Virus record (IMG/VR): IMGVR_UViG_3300009180_000048
Location: 1 to 55,977 of that record
Direction: 5' to 3' (one strand)
From: a virus
DNA: 55,977 nt
Of this stretch, positions 35,268 to 41,775 are shown piece by piece; within the stretch, counting starts at the first letter, position 1, and every line of letters begins with the position of its first letter. A program made the position numbers and the translations under genes. The notes beneath the pieces were generated by a model. The model was given only the letters and a program-made list of their open reading frames with translations, made no database searches and was not told the origin of the DNA.

Positions 35268-35297
35268 GGGCCGATCTAAACGTCGGCCCTTTTATTT
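35268..35297 (+). terminator. intrinsic terminator after clamp gene
   Basis: GGGCCGA / TCGGCCC stem, 8-nt loop, followed by TTTTATTT. Confidence 0.85.
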
Positions 35298-35346
35298 GCC
35301 CACCATTTCAGAATCCCCTACCACGGTATGATCCTAAGCCTTCAGC

Positions 35347-35400
35347 TTTACAAGTCCTTGACAAGAAATACATGTACAAGTTTTAGGGACAGGCTATGAT
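35347..35400 (+). promoter_or_regulatory. bipartite promoter-like element, 30-bp class
   Basis: TTTACAA 35347-35353 and TTGACAA 35358-35364 (11-bp phase), then 30 bp to TATGAT 35395-35400. Feeds the gene at 35439; the leader after TATGAT is shared with the gene at 51901. Confidence 0.65.
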
Positions 35401-35402
35401 GG

Positions 35403-35434
35403 AAACGCGGAAGGGATTTCAACTTCCTAAGGAG
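35403..35434 (+). promoter_or_regulatory. leader sequence shared with another gene
   Basis: AACGCGGAAGGGATTTCAAC, then TTCCTAAGGAG, forms a hairpin (GGAAG / CTTCC) just before the ribosome site AAGGAG. An almost identical leader lies at 51862-51896. Confidence 0.6.
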
Positions 35435-35438
35435 TCAA

Positions 35439-35984
35439 ATGAGCCAGAATCAATCCAACCAGAATCTCAACAATGACAACAACGCTAACCACTACGCAGT
35501 GGGTGTAGGGCACCGTTGGGTGCTCGTATCGCGGGATGTGGTTGCAATGAGGCAACCCAATTCGGATACGGTAACGGACCCTAATGGTGCCCCCTTGTTC
35601 AAGGGGACGGTACAAGAATTCTGTCGTAGCTTCGGCGGCAATCTTGTACCCGCACCTGACCGCCTCCCCACCAACGTCCAAGAAGCCCTTGGGATCAGCA
35701 AGCCCCAACCCAAGGCTTGGACGCCTGATCCTCGTCACGAACGGCGCAAGCGTTTGGAAGAAGTTGTCTCGACCCTTTCCGGCACCCTCGTAGTCAAGGG
35801 TGACAAAGCGATCATCACTTTGCCAGATTCCAAGGGCAAACTTGGCGTACTCCAGTTGTCCCTTGACGGGGAATTGCTGCCCTATGTTGAGAAGGGTAGC
35901 AACATCGGGCTTGGCCAAATGGGACGTGCCAAATGGCTCATTGACAACCACGGCGCGGCGCTTCGGGCGGTCGTTACCAAGTAA
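35439..35984 (+). CDS. hypothetical protein with shared leader, 181 aa
   Basis: Codon use is GC-richer than the structural genes. The start is Asn/Gln-rich (SQNQSNQNLNNDNN). Residues 25-75 contain WVLVSRDVVAM, then APLFKGTVQEFCRSFGG, weakly resembling the central part of the gene at 51901. Residues 110-175 form a separate beta-rich part. The leader hairpin and promoter class match those of 51901, suggesting co-regulation. The palindrome at 35983 overlaps the stop. Function unknown. Confidence 0.65.
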   Translation: MSQNQSNQNLNNDNNANHYAVGVGHRWVLVSRDVVAMRQPNSDTVTDPNGAPLFKGTVQEFCRSFGGNLVPAPDRLPTNVQEALGISKPQPKAWTPDPRHERRKRLEEVVSTLSGTLVVKGDKAIITLPDSKGKLGVLQLSLDGELLPYVEKGSNIGLGQMGRAKWLIDNHGAALRAVVTK

Positions 35985-36019
35985 TCGATTTCCGGTTTAC
36001 AATTTCACCAGGAGTCATC

Positions 36020-36220
36020 ATGCAATTCGTGATCTATTTCGTGTTCTTTTTGATAGCCGTTATTTTGGTAGAGGTTATTTCTCGCCTTAAGGCTTGGATA
36101 CCGGACATTGGTTACCCCTTGATCATCTTTTTGTTCGGCATAGCTTCCTCAAATGCAGTTGCATACTATGAACATGAGCAAGCCAAACAAGCTGAACACA
36201 GCACAGCTATTGCACAATAG
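36020..36220 (+). CDS. small membrane protein, holin-like topology
   Basis: 66 aa after a strong CAGGAGTC site. Two hydrophobic segments (residues 3-20, FVIYFVFFLIAVILVEVI; residues 32-48, YPLIIFLFGIASSNAVA) separated by a short charged loop, with a charged C-terminal helix. Size and topology fit a class II holin, but the same pattern occurs in other small inner-membrane proteins. Confidence 0.5.
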   Translation: MQFVIYFVFFLIAVILVEVISRLKAWIPDIGYPLIIFLFGIASSNAVAYYEHEQAKQAEHSTAIAQ

Positions 36221-36260
36221 CAATAGCTTAGTTATAGTGCCTACCTATCATGGGGATTAG

Positions 36261-36515
36261 ATGTCAACCATTACCATCTCGTCATCTCACCTTAGGGTTG
36301 AGCGTAAGGCATGGTTAGCCTCCCTCCCTAAAGAGGTTCGGGATGTCATGGTTGGCCTTGTATCACCAGATCCAAGGGTAGACAGCGATCCGCTAACAGA
36401 CGGGTCTGCAATGACTGAATCCAACATGACTGAATCCAACACATTACCAGATCTATCCTTAGAGGTTCTTGACAAGAAAATCATAGCAAAAAAGTCGGGG
36501 CAGGATATGATGTAA
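36261..36515 (+). CDS. hypothetical protein, 84 aa
   Basis: ATG 36261 with GGGGA upstream. Contains the duplication MTESNMTESN (nt 36411-36440). The C-terminal codons overlap the promoter-like element at 36469-36511. No recognised domain. Confidence 0.55.
   Translation: MSTITISSSHLRVERKAWLASLPKEVRDVMVGLVSPDPRVDSDPLTDGSAMTESNMTESNTLPDLSLEVLDKKIIAKKSGQDMM
36469..36511 (+). promoter_or_regulatory. promoter-like element for tRNA cluster 1
   Basis: TTGACA 36469-36474, 31 bp, TATGAT 36506-36511, the same spacing as at 35358 and 38202. It ends within the stop region of the previous gene and leads into a hairpin leader and three tRNAs. Confidence 0.6.
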
Positions 36516-36519
36516 ACGT

Positions 36520-36570
36520 CGGTAGGGTTCTTCTCCCTACCTCTCCTCCTACCTCGGAGGATCAACCCTA
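36520..36570 (+). ncRNA. leader of tRNA cluster 1 with stem-loop
   Basis: GGTAGGG / CCCTACC stem and a CCTCC / GGAGG stem lie between the promoter and the first tRNA. It resembles the longer structured leader of the second cluster. A processing or stabilising leader is likely. Confidence 0.4.
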
Positions 36571-36584
36571 ATATTTTCGGATAC

Positions 36585-36656
36585 GGGGCTGTAGCCAAGT
36601 GGTTAAGGCAGGAGGCTTATACCCTCCCATCGTGGGTTCAATCCTCACCGGCCCTA
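36585..36656 (+). tRNA. tRNA-Ile(UAU)
   Basis: 72 nt; acceptor GGGGCTG / CGGCCCT with G-U pairs, T-loop TTCAATC, anticodon loop CTTATAC, so anticodon UAU reading AUA. AUA is frequent in the tail genes here, which gives a reason to carry it. CCA is not encoded. Confidence 0.85.
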
Positions 36657-36722
36657 TTTACAATTCTCTACATAATACTCTCTATGTGGTAAAACCCAAA
36701 CAGGGTATATTGTAGAAGTTGA

Positions 36723-36795
36723 GCGCCCATAGCTCAGAGGATAGAGCACCGCTTTCCTAAAGCGGGGGCCACTGGTTCAAATCCAGTTGGGCGCA
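36723..36795 (+). tRNA. tRNA-Arg(CCU)
   Basis: 73 nt; acceptor GCGCCCA pairs with TGGGCGC, anticodon stem CCGCT / AGCGG, loop TTCCTAA. Reads AGG, common in this genome. No CCA encoded. Confidence 0.92.
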
Positions 36796-36816
36796 TCTTA
36801 CTCATTTACATTTTTT

Positions 36817-36890
36817 GCGCCCATAACTCAGATGGACAGAGTACCAGCCTTCTAAGCTGGTTGTCGGCAGTTCGAGTCTGCCTGGGCGTA
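36817..36890 (+). tRNA. tRNA-Arg(UCU)
   Basis: 74 nt; acceptor GCGCCCA / TGGGCGT-type pairing, anticodon stem CCAGC / GCTGG, loop CTTCTAA. Reads AGA. Pairs in sequence with the preceding Arg tRNA, probably an old duplicate. Confidence 0.92.
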
Positions 36891-36936
36891 CTTTCTTCAC
36901 TGTTATCGGAAATCGATTACCGATAAAGGATTCAAT

Positions 36937-37290
36937 ATGTCAGTAGGAATTCGCATCTATCGTTTAGACGATCTAAATGCTATTAGCTTAGACATTATAG
37001 CTCTTTGTATCCGTCATGAATACGACGCAGACGGATACCGCTTGGTTGGTAAGACCAGAGACAAGATCCACTGGAAATTGGATTGGCGCGTGGACGATTT
37101 GGCCAGTATCCGTCTAATCTGGATACTTAATTCTATGCCCCACATTGCGGTATGGGATCTTCCCTTCCTTAAAGAGAAGATGGTCCGTGTCTCCTATGGA
37201 GAGGACATTACAGGATTCTCTGTATCCTTACAGAATCTCCTGGCATCCAAAGGCATCAAGGATGTATTTATGGAAGAGATTACCGAATGA
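36937..37290 (+). CDS. hypothetical protein, 117 aa
   Basis: Follows a palindrome copy (core 36911) with AAAGGA upstream of ATG. Alpha/beta, with a WKLDWRVDDLASIRLIWIL segment. Overlaps the next gene by ATGA, so the three genes 36937-37816 form one coupled set. Confidence 0.6.
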   Translation: MSVGIRIYRLDDLNAISLDIIALCIRHEYDADGYRLVGKTRDKIHWKLDWRVDDLASIRLIWILNSMPHIAVWDLPFLKEKMVRVSYGEDITGFSVSLQNLLASKGIKDVFMEEITE

Positions 37291-37526
37291 GTGAGTGCGG
37301 TGATAACTTCACAATTAATCTGTCTCCTTCTCTTCTATTGGAGATACCAGACAATATCGATCAGGTATCTTTATGTGCGGCGCTACATGAGCCGCCATCC
37401 TTACAGGAGATAGATGCACTTAATAGTGCATACGAGAGAATGATAGAGAAAGGTTTCGTATTCTCGCATGAGCTAAGTGATGATTCACTTAGCCATCTAA
37501 CCACCATGATTTTTAGGAGGTTCTAA
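37287..37526 (+). CDS. small acidic protein, 79 aa
   Basis: ATGA overlap with its neighbour. Acidic, helical C-terminus (HELSDDSLSHLTTMIF), Cys at residues 4 and 31. No recognised family. Confidence 0.55.
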   Translation: MSECGDNFTINLSPSLLLEIPDNIDQVSLCAALHEPPSLQEIDALNSAYERMIEKGFVFSHELSDDSLSHLTTMIFRRF

Positions 37527-37816
37527 TGAATATCAATATTGAAGATCGCTCCTACCTCAATGGAGTGGAGCAACACCTAAAGACTGAAGGGAATCCTTCA
37601 GATATTAATGTGTCTATTCCTGTAGACTACGATGATGCATTTTCGGAGCATGTCTATCACAAAGAAAGCTTTGATTTTGTGTCGGAGGTAATATCTAAGT
37701 TTGAGGAATTGGGATACATCTATGTATCCACAAATCACGACGATGAGCTTACGTTGGGGCGTGCATACGCGCCTCCCCAAACATTGGAGCGTTTATCATT
37801 CCACCGGGCTTCATGA
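37526..37816 (+). CDS. small hypothetical protein, 96 aa
   Basis: TAATG coupled to the previous gene; AGGAGG lies at a good distance. Contains DVSEV-like acidic stretches and a long helix (FDFVSEVISKFEEL). No match recognised. Confidence 0.55.
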   Translation: MNINIEDRSYLNGVEQHLKTEGNPSDINVSIPVDYDDAFSEHVYHKESFDFVSEVISKFEELGYIYVSTNHDDELTLGRAYAPPQTLERLSFHRAS

Positions 37817-37924
37817 CGCGGGTACACCAGTTACCGACAACAAACGATTCACACGTTGGCTTTTTTAGCCAGTCATGATACACGTTCACTGTAACCGTCC
37901 ATAAGGACACACTGGAGAAAGACG

Positions 37925-38176
37925 ATGCTTCTGATTCTTATCACCCTTCTTATTGGCTGCCCATCACCCGCACCAAGCCAGGAACCTCCTGCACAGGTAG
38001 CGCCTGCTACCGAACCGGTAGCCTTGCCCCCCACAGAGGTAGCACCTGTAGGTGCTCCTACCGAGCCTGCTACCTCACCTGTTGAGCCCGTCCTTGTTGC
38101 TCCTCAAGCACCTACCCAAGCACCGGTAGAGCCTGTTTCGCCAGTGCCTACGGTAGTTGTCTTACCTACCCACTAA
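37925..38176 (+). CDS. short proline-rich lipoprotein (possible o-spanin)
   Basis: 83 aa. A short hydrophobic signal (LLILITLLIG) ends in the lipobox LIGC (Cys-12); the rest is almost entirely Pro, Ala, Val, Thr and Glu. This is the layout of small outer-membrane lipoproteins, including Rz1-type spanins that fuse envelopes at lysis. Gram-negative hosts are implied if correct. A neighbouring i-spanin was not found. GGAGAAA is upstream of ATG. Confidence 0.6.
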   Translation: MLLILITLLIGCPSPAPSQEPPAQVAPATEPVALPPTEVAPVGAPTEPATSPVEPVLVAPQAPTQAPVEPVSPVPTVVVLPTH

Positions 38177-38190
38177 TCCTTAGGGTCTTG

Positions 38191-38244
38191 CAGACAACTT
38201 CTTGACAAGAGAATCGTTGCAAGATCACCCGGAAAGGATATGAT
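38191..38244 (+). promoter_or_regulatory. promoter-like element for the structured leader / tRNA cluster 2
   Basis: CAGACAA 38191-38197 and TTGACAA 38202-38208 (11-bp phase), 30 bp, TATGAT 38239-38244. Predicted start is near 38251, at the first hairpin of the leader. Confidence 0.65.
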
Positions 38245-38254
38245 GTAGGAGTTC

Positions 38255-38454
38255 AGAGGGAAAGGGAATTTACCCTCTCCCGATCTCAAGGAGGCTGAAT
38301 GAGCTATTTGCGGGCACCCTAATACTCCTTGGATTTCCAAGGTCGTTATTAGGGTCTTCCCGATATCCTGACACATCCTTACAGGAGCCGGTTCCTTTGA
38401 ATGTGTCCGGTTTTCCAACAGGACTGGCCCTTCTCCTATATCGGAGGGGGAAGG
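38255..38454 (+). ncRNA. candidate structured RNA, four consecutive hairpins
   Basis: No ORF over about 300 bp. Hairpin A: AGAGGG 38255 / CCCTCT 38273. Hairpin B: CCCTAATA 38317 / TATTAGGG 38347 with inner CCTTGG / CCAAGG and ATTT loop. Hairpin C: GACACAT 38370 / ATGTGTC 38401 with inner AGGA / TCCT. Hairpin D: CCTTCTCC 38429 / GGAG and AAGG to 38454. It starts where the promoter predicts, and ends 64 bp before the first tRNA. A small RNA or a leader for the tRNA transcript is likely. Confidence 0.6.
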
Positions 38455-38517
38455 CACCACTTGAATTTCAATAAGAAACGTTTAACGTCAACGATTGAAA
38501 TACTGGACAGATAGCTT

Positions 38518-38608
38518 GGCGAAATAGCTCAACTGGTTAGAGCCCCTGTACACCCTACCGAGTAGGAACAAGCCAGGGAGGTTGAAGGTTCAAATCCTTC
38601 TTTCGCCA
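38518..38608 (+). tRNA. tRNA-like gene with an expanded anticodon loop (91 nt)
   Basis: Acceptor GGCGAAA / TTTCGCC, D arm GCTC / GAGC, and T arm GAAGG / CCTTC are intact. The anticodon stem CCCTG / CAGGG closes a loop of 25 nt rather than 7. The loop holds an internal hairpin, CCTAC-CGA-GTAGG, and a CAAGC tail. No 7-nt loop with U33 results, so no amino acid is assigned. Intron-like insertion, processing-defective tRNA or regulatory tRNA mimic are all possible. Confidence 0.55.
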
Positions 38609-38661
38609 TCTGCTGGGTAACCAGCATTTAGGAATGATACCGACGTAAGAGAAGGCAATTT

Positions 38662-38734
38662 CTGGGTATAGCGCAGTTGGTAGCGCGCCTGTTTTGGAAA
38701 CAGGAGGTCGCTGGTTCAAGTCCAGCTATCCAGA
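38662..38734 (+). tRNA. tRNA-Pro(UGG)
   Basis: 73 nt; acceptor CTGGGTA / TATCCAG, anticodon loop TTTGGAA. Reads CCA. Confidence 0.9.
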
Positions 38735-38763
38735 CTCTTTAGTTGTAAACAGCTAAGATAAGC

Positions 38764-38835
38764 GGTACGGTAGCTCAGTGGTAGAGCACTCGACTGAAAA
38801 TCGGGGTGTCGCTGGTTCAACTCCAGTCCGTACCA
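38764..38835 (+). tRNA. tRNA-Phe(GAA)
   Basis: 72 nt; acceptor GGTACGG / CCGTACC, loop CTGAAAA. Followed after one base by the His tRNA. Confidence 0.9.
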
Positions 38836-38836
38836 T

Positions 38837-38909
38837 GTGCCTATAGCTCAATTGGTAGAGCGCTGGATTGTGATTCCAGAGGTTGCGGGTTCAAGCCCCG
38901 TTAGACACC
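38837..38909 (+). tRNA. tRNA-His(GUG)
   Basis: 73 nt; loop TTGTGAT, discriminator C as in His tRNAs. Acceptor GTGCCTA / TAGACAC has a C-A mismatch at pair 4. The base before the acceptor is T, so the usual G-1 is not encoded. Confidence 0.8.
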
Positions 38910-38916
38910 TTTCTTT

Positions 38917-39002
38917 GGTGAGGATAGATACTGGCTAATCTGGCCCCCGTTCGAGGGGGGGTCATTTTCACTGGCTTGCAGGTTCGAGTCCTGCCCTCAC
39001 CC
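38917..39002 (+). tRNA. atypical tRNA-like gene, 86 nt
   Basis: Acceptor GGTGAGG / CCTCACC and T arm GCAGG / CCTGC are good; D arm AGAT / ATCT is weak. An unusual CCCCC / GGGGG anticodon stem closes GTTCGAG, so the anticodon would be UCG (Arg) in standard spacing, but GG precedes the stem. A variable arm GTCA / TGGC is present, as in class II tRNAs. If the loop is shifted, CGA (Ser) is possible. Identity uncertain. Confidence 0.6.
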
Positions 39003-39015
39003 TTCTTTGGTTTTT

Positions 39016-39103
39016 GGAAGCGTGGCCGAGTGGCCGATGGCGACGGTCTTGAAAACCGTAGTTCCTGTTGAGGGAACCGTGAGTTCGAATCTCACCGCTT
39101 CCG
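39016..39103 (+). tRNA. tRNA-Ser(UGA)
   Basis: 88 nt; class II with long variable arm (GTTCC / GGAAC), loop CTTGAAA, acceptor GGAAGCG / CGCTTCC. Confidence 0.93.
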
Positions 39104-39127
39104 TTTCGGTACGATGAAATCGATTAC

Positions 39128-39200
39128 GCACCAGTAACTCAGTTGGCAGAGTAGGAGACTCTTAATCTCTTTGTCCAGGGTTCGAGTCCCTGCTGGTGCA
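39128..39200 (+). tRNA. tRNA-Lys(CUU)
   Basis: 73 nt; loop CTCTTAA, acceptor GCACCAG / CTGGTGC. It starts directly after a palindrome copy (core 39118). Confidence 0.88.
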
Positions 39201-39205
39201 TAAGC

Positions 39206-39278
39206 CGGAGAGTAGCTCAGTTGGCAGAGCGGTGTCCTTACAAGGCACATGTCGTCGGTTCAAGCCCGACCTTTCCGA
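39206..39278 (+). tRNA. tRNA-Val(UAC)
   Basis: 73 nt; acceptor CGGAGAG / CTTTCCG with G-U pair, loop CTTACAA. Reads GUA, a frequent Val codon here. Confidence 0.88.
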
Positions 39279-39283
39279 TAGAT

Positions 39284-39365
39284 GGGCGAGTGGTGAAATT
39301 GGCAGACACAGGGGACTTAAAATCCCCTACCGAAAGGTGTACGGGTTCAAGTCCCGTCTTGCCCA
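39284..39365 (+). tRNA. tRNA-Leu(UAA)
   Basis: 82 nt; loop CTTAAAA, long variable arm with CC-GAAA-GG, acceptor GGGCGAG / CTTGCCC. Reads UUA, a frequent Leu codon here. Last tRNA of the cluster. Confidence 0.93.
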
Positions 39366-39382
39366 TATCTTCAGGATAACCA

Positions 39383-39856
39383 ATGTTAGAAATGCAAAAA
39401 GCAGTCAGATGTAAATTACCGAGTGAGATTAAGCCCTACCAGACGTTCTTATCATTCAGCTTTATGCACGATATGATGAAGAAGGCATGGGCAGAGTTTT
39501 GTGACCACGGCCCACAGGGCTTTTACCATACAGTCTACACGTATTGTAATGACTGTAATGGATATTGCAGAGGATACCGTCTTAAGGTATCGGAAATGTC
39601 GAAAAAAGAACAGGAGTTAGCAGCGGGCGTAGGGTATTTATCGCCCTTACTGCATACTAAGCCTGGATACGACGTTAAAGAGCTTACAGATAAGTATGAT
39701 TGGTGGACATGTAAATCATGTGGCGCAATCGGATATAAAGAGCACTACGGTATCTTTACCGATTCACCTATTGGCAAGGCTTTCTTAAAGGGCTTTGTAA
39801 AGCGCGTACCTCCACACTTGAAGTCTGATTTTGACGCAATTGAAAATGAAGATTGA
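39383..39856 (+). CDS. zinc-binding hypothetical protein
   Basis: 157 aa. Two metal-type clusters: CNDCNGYC near residue 55 and CKSCG near residue 110, together suggesting a zinc finger. Mixed alpha/beta. Starts 17 nt after the last tRNA; ATG 39392 is an alternative start. Function unknown. Confidence 0.6.
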   Translation: MLEMQKAVRCKLPSEIKPYQTFLSFSFMHDMMKKAWAEFCDHGPQGFYHTVYTYCNDCNGYCRGYRLKVSEMSKKEQELAAGVGYLSPLLHTKPGYDVKELTDKYDWWTCKSCGAIGYKEHYGIFTDSPIGKAFLKGFVKRVPPHLKSDFDAIENED

Positions 39857-39866
39857 TAGGGGATTT

Positions 39867-40001
39867 ATGGTATATAGCTCCGACGAGATTAAAAAGAAGC
39901 TAAAAGCTATACACCAGCGCGCATCATGCATATTTCTCGGTAATCGATTTCCAAATGTACAAAGAGTCCAAATGTACAAAGAGTCCAAATGTACAAAGTA
40001 A
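39867..40001 (+). CDS. small basic protein with repetitive end, 44 aa
   Basis: ATG 39867 follows AGGGGATT. Lys/Arg-rich start (SSDEIKKKLKAIHQR). The C-terminal part is encoded by three 17-bp repeats and includes a palindrome copy (core 39942, NRFP). Its stop overlaps the next frame. Coding status is uncertain. Confidence 0.35.
   Translation: MVYSSDEIKKKLKAIHQRASCIFLGNRFPNVQRVQMYKESKCTK
39951..39998 (+). repeat. 17-bp tandem repeat x3 at a gene start
   Basis: CCAAATGTACAAAGAGT is repeated twice in full and once in part. Each copy carries an ATG; the last provides the start of the gene at 39989. It is a slippage duplication. Confidence 0.8.
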
Positions 40002-40204
40002 TGTTTTCAGGATTCAAGACGAAAGAAGAGGCAAAAGCATTTATAGATGCTTACGCTGGTGGATGGGAACAAGAATCGGGCTTATGGCTTGACGAGGTTG
40101 GTATCAACTTCGCGGGCGCTTCCTACCCTATTATTGAAGATGAATCTTCTCTTACATTAGAATGTAAGCTAAATATCAGTAGGGAGACAGATGAGCCAGA
40201 ATAA
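39989..40204 (+). CDS. hypothetical protein, 71 aa
   Basis: Start within the last repeat, or at ATG 40001 (M-F-S-G-F). The segment KTKEEAKAFIDAYAGGWEQE is helical, then short acidic strands (YPIIEDESSLTLECKLN). No ribosome site is visible before 39989, so initiation may be coupled to the upstream small frame. Confidence 0.5.
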   Translation: MYKVMFSGFKTKEEAKAFIDAYAGGWEQESGLWLDEVGINFAGASYPIIEDESSLTLECKLNISRETDEPE

Positions 40205-40228
40205 GCCATAGCATTCATGTCCAATGAC

Positions 40229-40259
40229 AAAATAGGCCATTAGTGATATGGTCTATTTT
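40229..40259 (+). terminator. hairpin terminator
   Basis: AAAATAGGCCAT / ATGGTCTATTTT, 12-bp stem with one G-U pair and a 7-nt loop; A- and T-rich ends. Confidence 0.7.
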
Positions 40260-40275
40260 CAATAGTGGATGATGA

Positions 40276-40995
40276 ATGTTGATCAACGCCTCCAACGAAG
40301 AATTTCTATCAACAAGTACCGAGAGAGTATCTTTATTATTGAGCGATCCGCCTTGGGGAGCGGGTGAACAGAATACGGAATCGGAGTTTACGTATTCTGA
40401 TGAGCCAGAGGATATGCCAGGACACATAGATAGGCTAACGGCGTATAACAAGAGATGTGTAGATACGGCGGCAATTTTCTGCGATAAGAGGAGCCTACAC
40501 TTATGGCACGCAGCATTACTTAGAGACGTAAGTGAGGGCAACATACAGCATGTAGTATTGGAGTCGGCAATAGGGAATTACAAGCGAACGAGATGGCCAC
40601 AAAAGCACTACTATATGATTATTGCTCATTATCGTGAGCCTGTATATTTCGACTTTGCGGCGCTCCCAGAGACAGATAGAAGGGCACCAAAGAAGGGCTA
40701 TAACGGCCTAATGAGAAAAACGAACGGTGTTGTCCAGGCAACGATGTCATGTACGGATAAGGAGCGGGTAAAGGGATTTACGGCTCAGAAGCCCGTATGG
40801 TTTTTGAAAGACGTTATTAACGTCTTATGCCCGAAAGAAGGGAAGGTAGTAGATCCGTATGGTGGAACGGGTAGCACGTTTGTAGCCTGTATAGAGACAG
40901 GAAGGGAATACCACGGATACGAGATGAATCCAAACACCTATAGGGTAGCATGTGAAAGGATAGAGAAAGCGAGACAGGTACTCGGATTGCTATGA
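40276..40995 (+). CDS. DNA methyltransferase (adenine/cytosine-N type)
   Basis: 239 aa. Catalytic DPPW at residues 24-27 and cofactor motif DPYGGTGST at 193-201, then YEMNP at 215-219, with QKP before it. The order DPPW first and FxGxG-like motif last is the beta-class N-MTase arrangement. No restriction partner lies nearby, so an orphan that marks or protects phage DNA is likely. The stop overlaps a palindrome copy (core 40996). Target site unknown. Confidence 0.9.
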   Translation: MLINASNEEFLSTSTERVSLLLSDPPWGAGEQNTESEFTYSDEPEDMPGHIDRLTAYNKRCVDTAAIFCDKRSLHLWHAALLRDVSEGNIQHVVLESAIGNYKRTRWPQKHYYMIIAHYREPVYFDFAALPETDRRAPKKGYNGLMRKTNGVVQATMSCTDKERVKGFTAQKPVWFLKDVINVLCPKEGKVVDPYGGTGSTFVACIETGREYHGYEMNPNTYRVACERIEKARQVLGLL

Positions 40996-41036
40996 AATCG
41001 ATTACCTACTATATGTATACATTCGTGGAGAAATAT

Positions 41037-41630
41037 ATGCGCACGCTCTTACAGTTGATCGAAAAGATGTCGGATCATGGTCCGAAAAACAAATGGGTAA
41101 CATTGTCTGTTGCAGATCTCGCCAAAGATCCTGCACTTGCTGATGAATTTGTGCAGATGATCCAGCATTCCTACCGGAAAATCGGCGGGCACGTTGAGTT
41201 TAAGAACGCCCAGTCGTTTTTCAGTGGTGATGCCTTGGTATTTGATGCTATCGATCATGATGATGATCCGGAGGCAGATATTCTTCGGGTAGCAAAGATT
41301 TCTCCTTATGGAAAAAAGAGTATCGCTACTGCGACGGATGATACGCCTTTTTCTAAGGCTTCGATGATTACTTATGCGGCTTCTTCTTTAAAGAAGCCTG
41401 GATTTTATGCAGAAGTATCTGATGCAATGGCGCATATTTTGATCACAAAAGAGCTTGTCCCTTTTGTTTCAGATGAAGCAACAGTACGCAAGGTGCTTAA
41501 AAAAGATATTGTTTGGATAGGTGCTCACCCTGACGGTAAATATCCAGGCTATGATGGTTGGTACATACGGAAGCTTGGACCGAAGGAAGAGGAGCACTTA
41601 AAGATTATGGTAGGTATCCCGAAGGTATGA
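41037..41630 (+). CDS. packaged-type phage protein (acetyltransferase-like family)
   Basis: 197 aa from ATG 41037 (TGGAGAAAT upstream); the ATG at 40992 overlaps the MTase stop and is rejected. N-terminal tag MRTLLQLIEKM. The body has the layout of a family in large myoviruses: an ALADEFVQMIQHSYRKIGGH segment, a DHDDDPEADILRVAK stretch, GFYAEVSDAMAHIL, and a final KDIVWIGAHP with GWYIRKLG. The family is usually seen with a removable N-terminal peptide. Predicted injected protein; enzyme activity not proven. Confidence 0.7.
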   Translation: MRTLLQLIEKMSDHGPKNKWVTLSVADLAKDPALADEFVQMIQHSYRKIGGHVEFKNAQSFFSGDALVFDAIDHDDDPEADILRVAKISPYGKKSIATATDDTPFSKASMITYAASSLKKPGFYAEVSDAMAHILITKELVPFVSDEATVRKVLKKDIVWIGAHPDGKYPGYDGWYIRKLGPKEEEHLKIMVGIPKV

Positions 41631-41775
41631 CATGTTAATTATATGTCAATCACCTTATGCTTTGAAAGCGGGATAAGCTGATTTAGTAGGTATAGATTGT
41701 TAAGGCTTAGAAAGCGAAATTACTTCTTTACGAGAAGCGGTTACTGTTTCCTATTATAACCAGCCAGGGTATCTA

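Noticed and set aside
35584-36090. Two overlapping + strand frames (35584-35793, 35800-36090)
   Set aside because: Shadows of the gene at 35439, with no ribosome site.
38518-38608. Group I intron in tRNA
   Set aside because: The insertion is about 18 nt, far too short for a self-splicing intron.
39951-39998. CRISPR-like repeat
   Set aside because: The three copies are directly adjacent without spacers.
40992-41036. Upstream start giving MKSIT
   Set aside because: ATG overlaps the MTase stop and the palindrome; the start at 41037 has a ribosome site and the common N-terminal tag.
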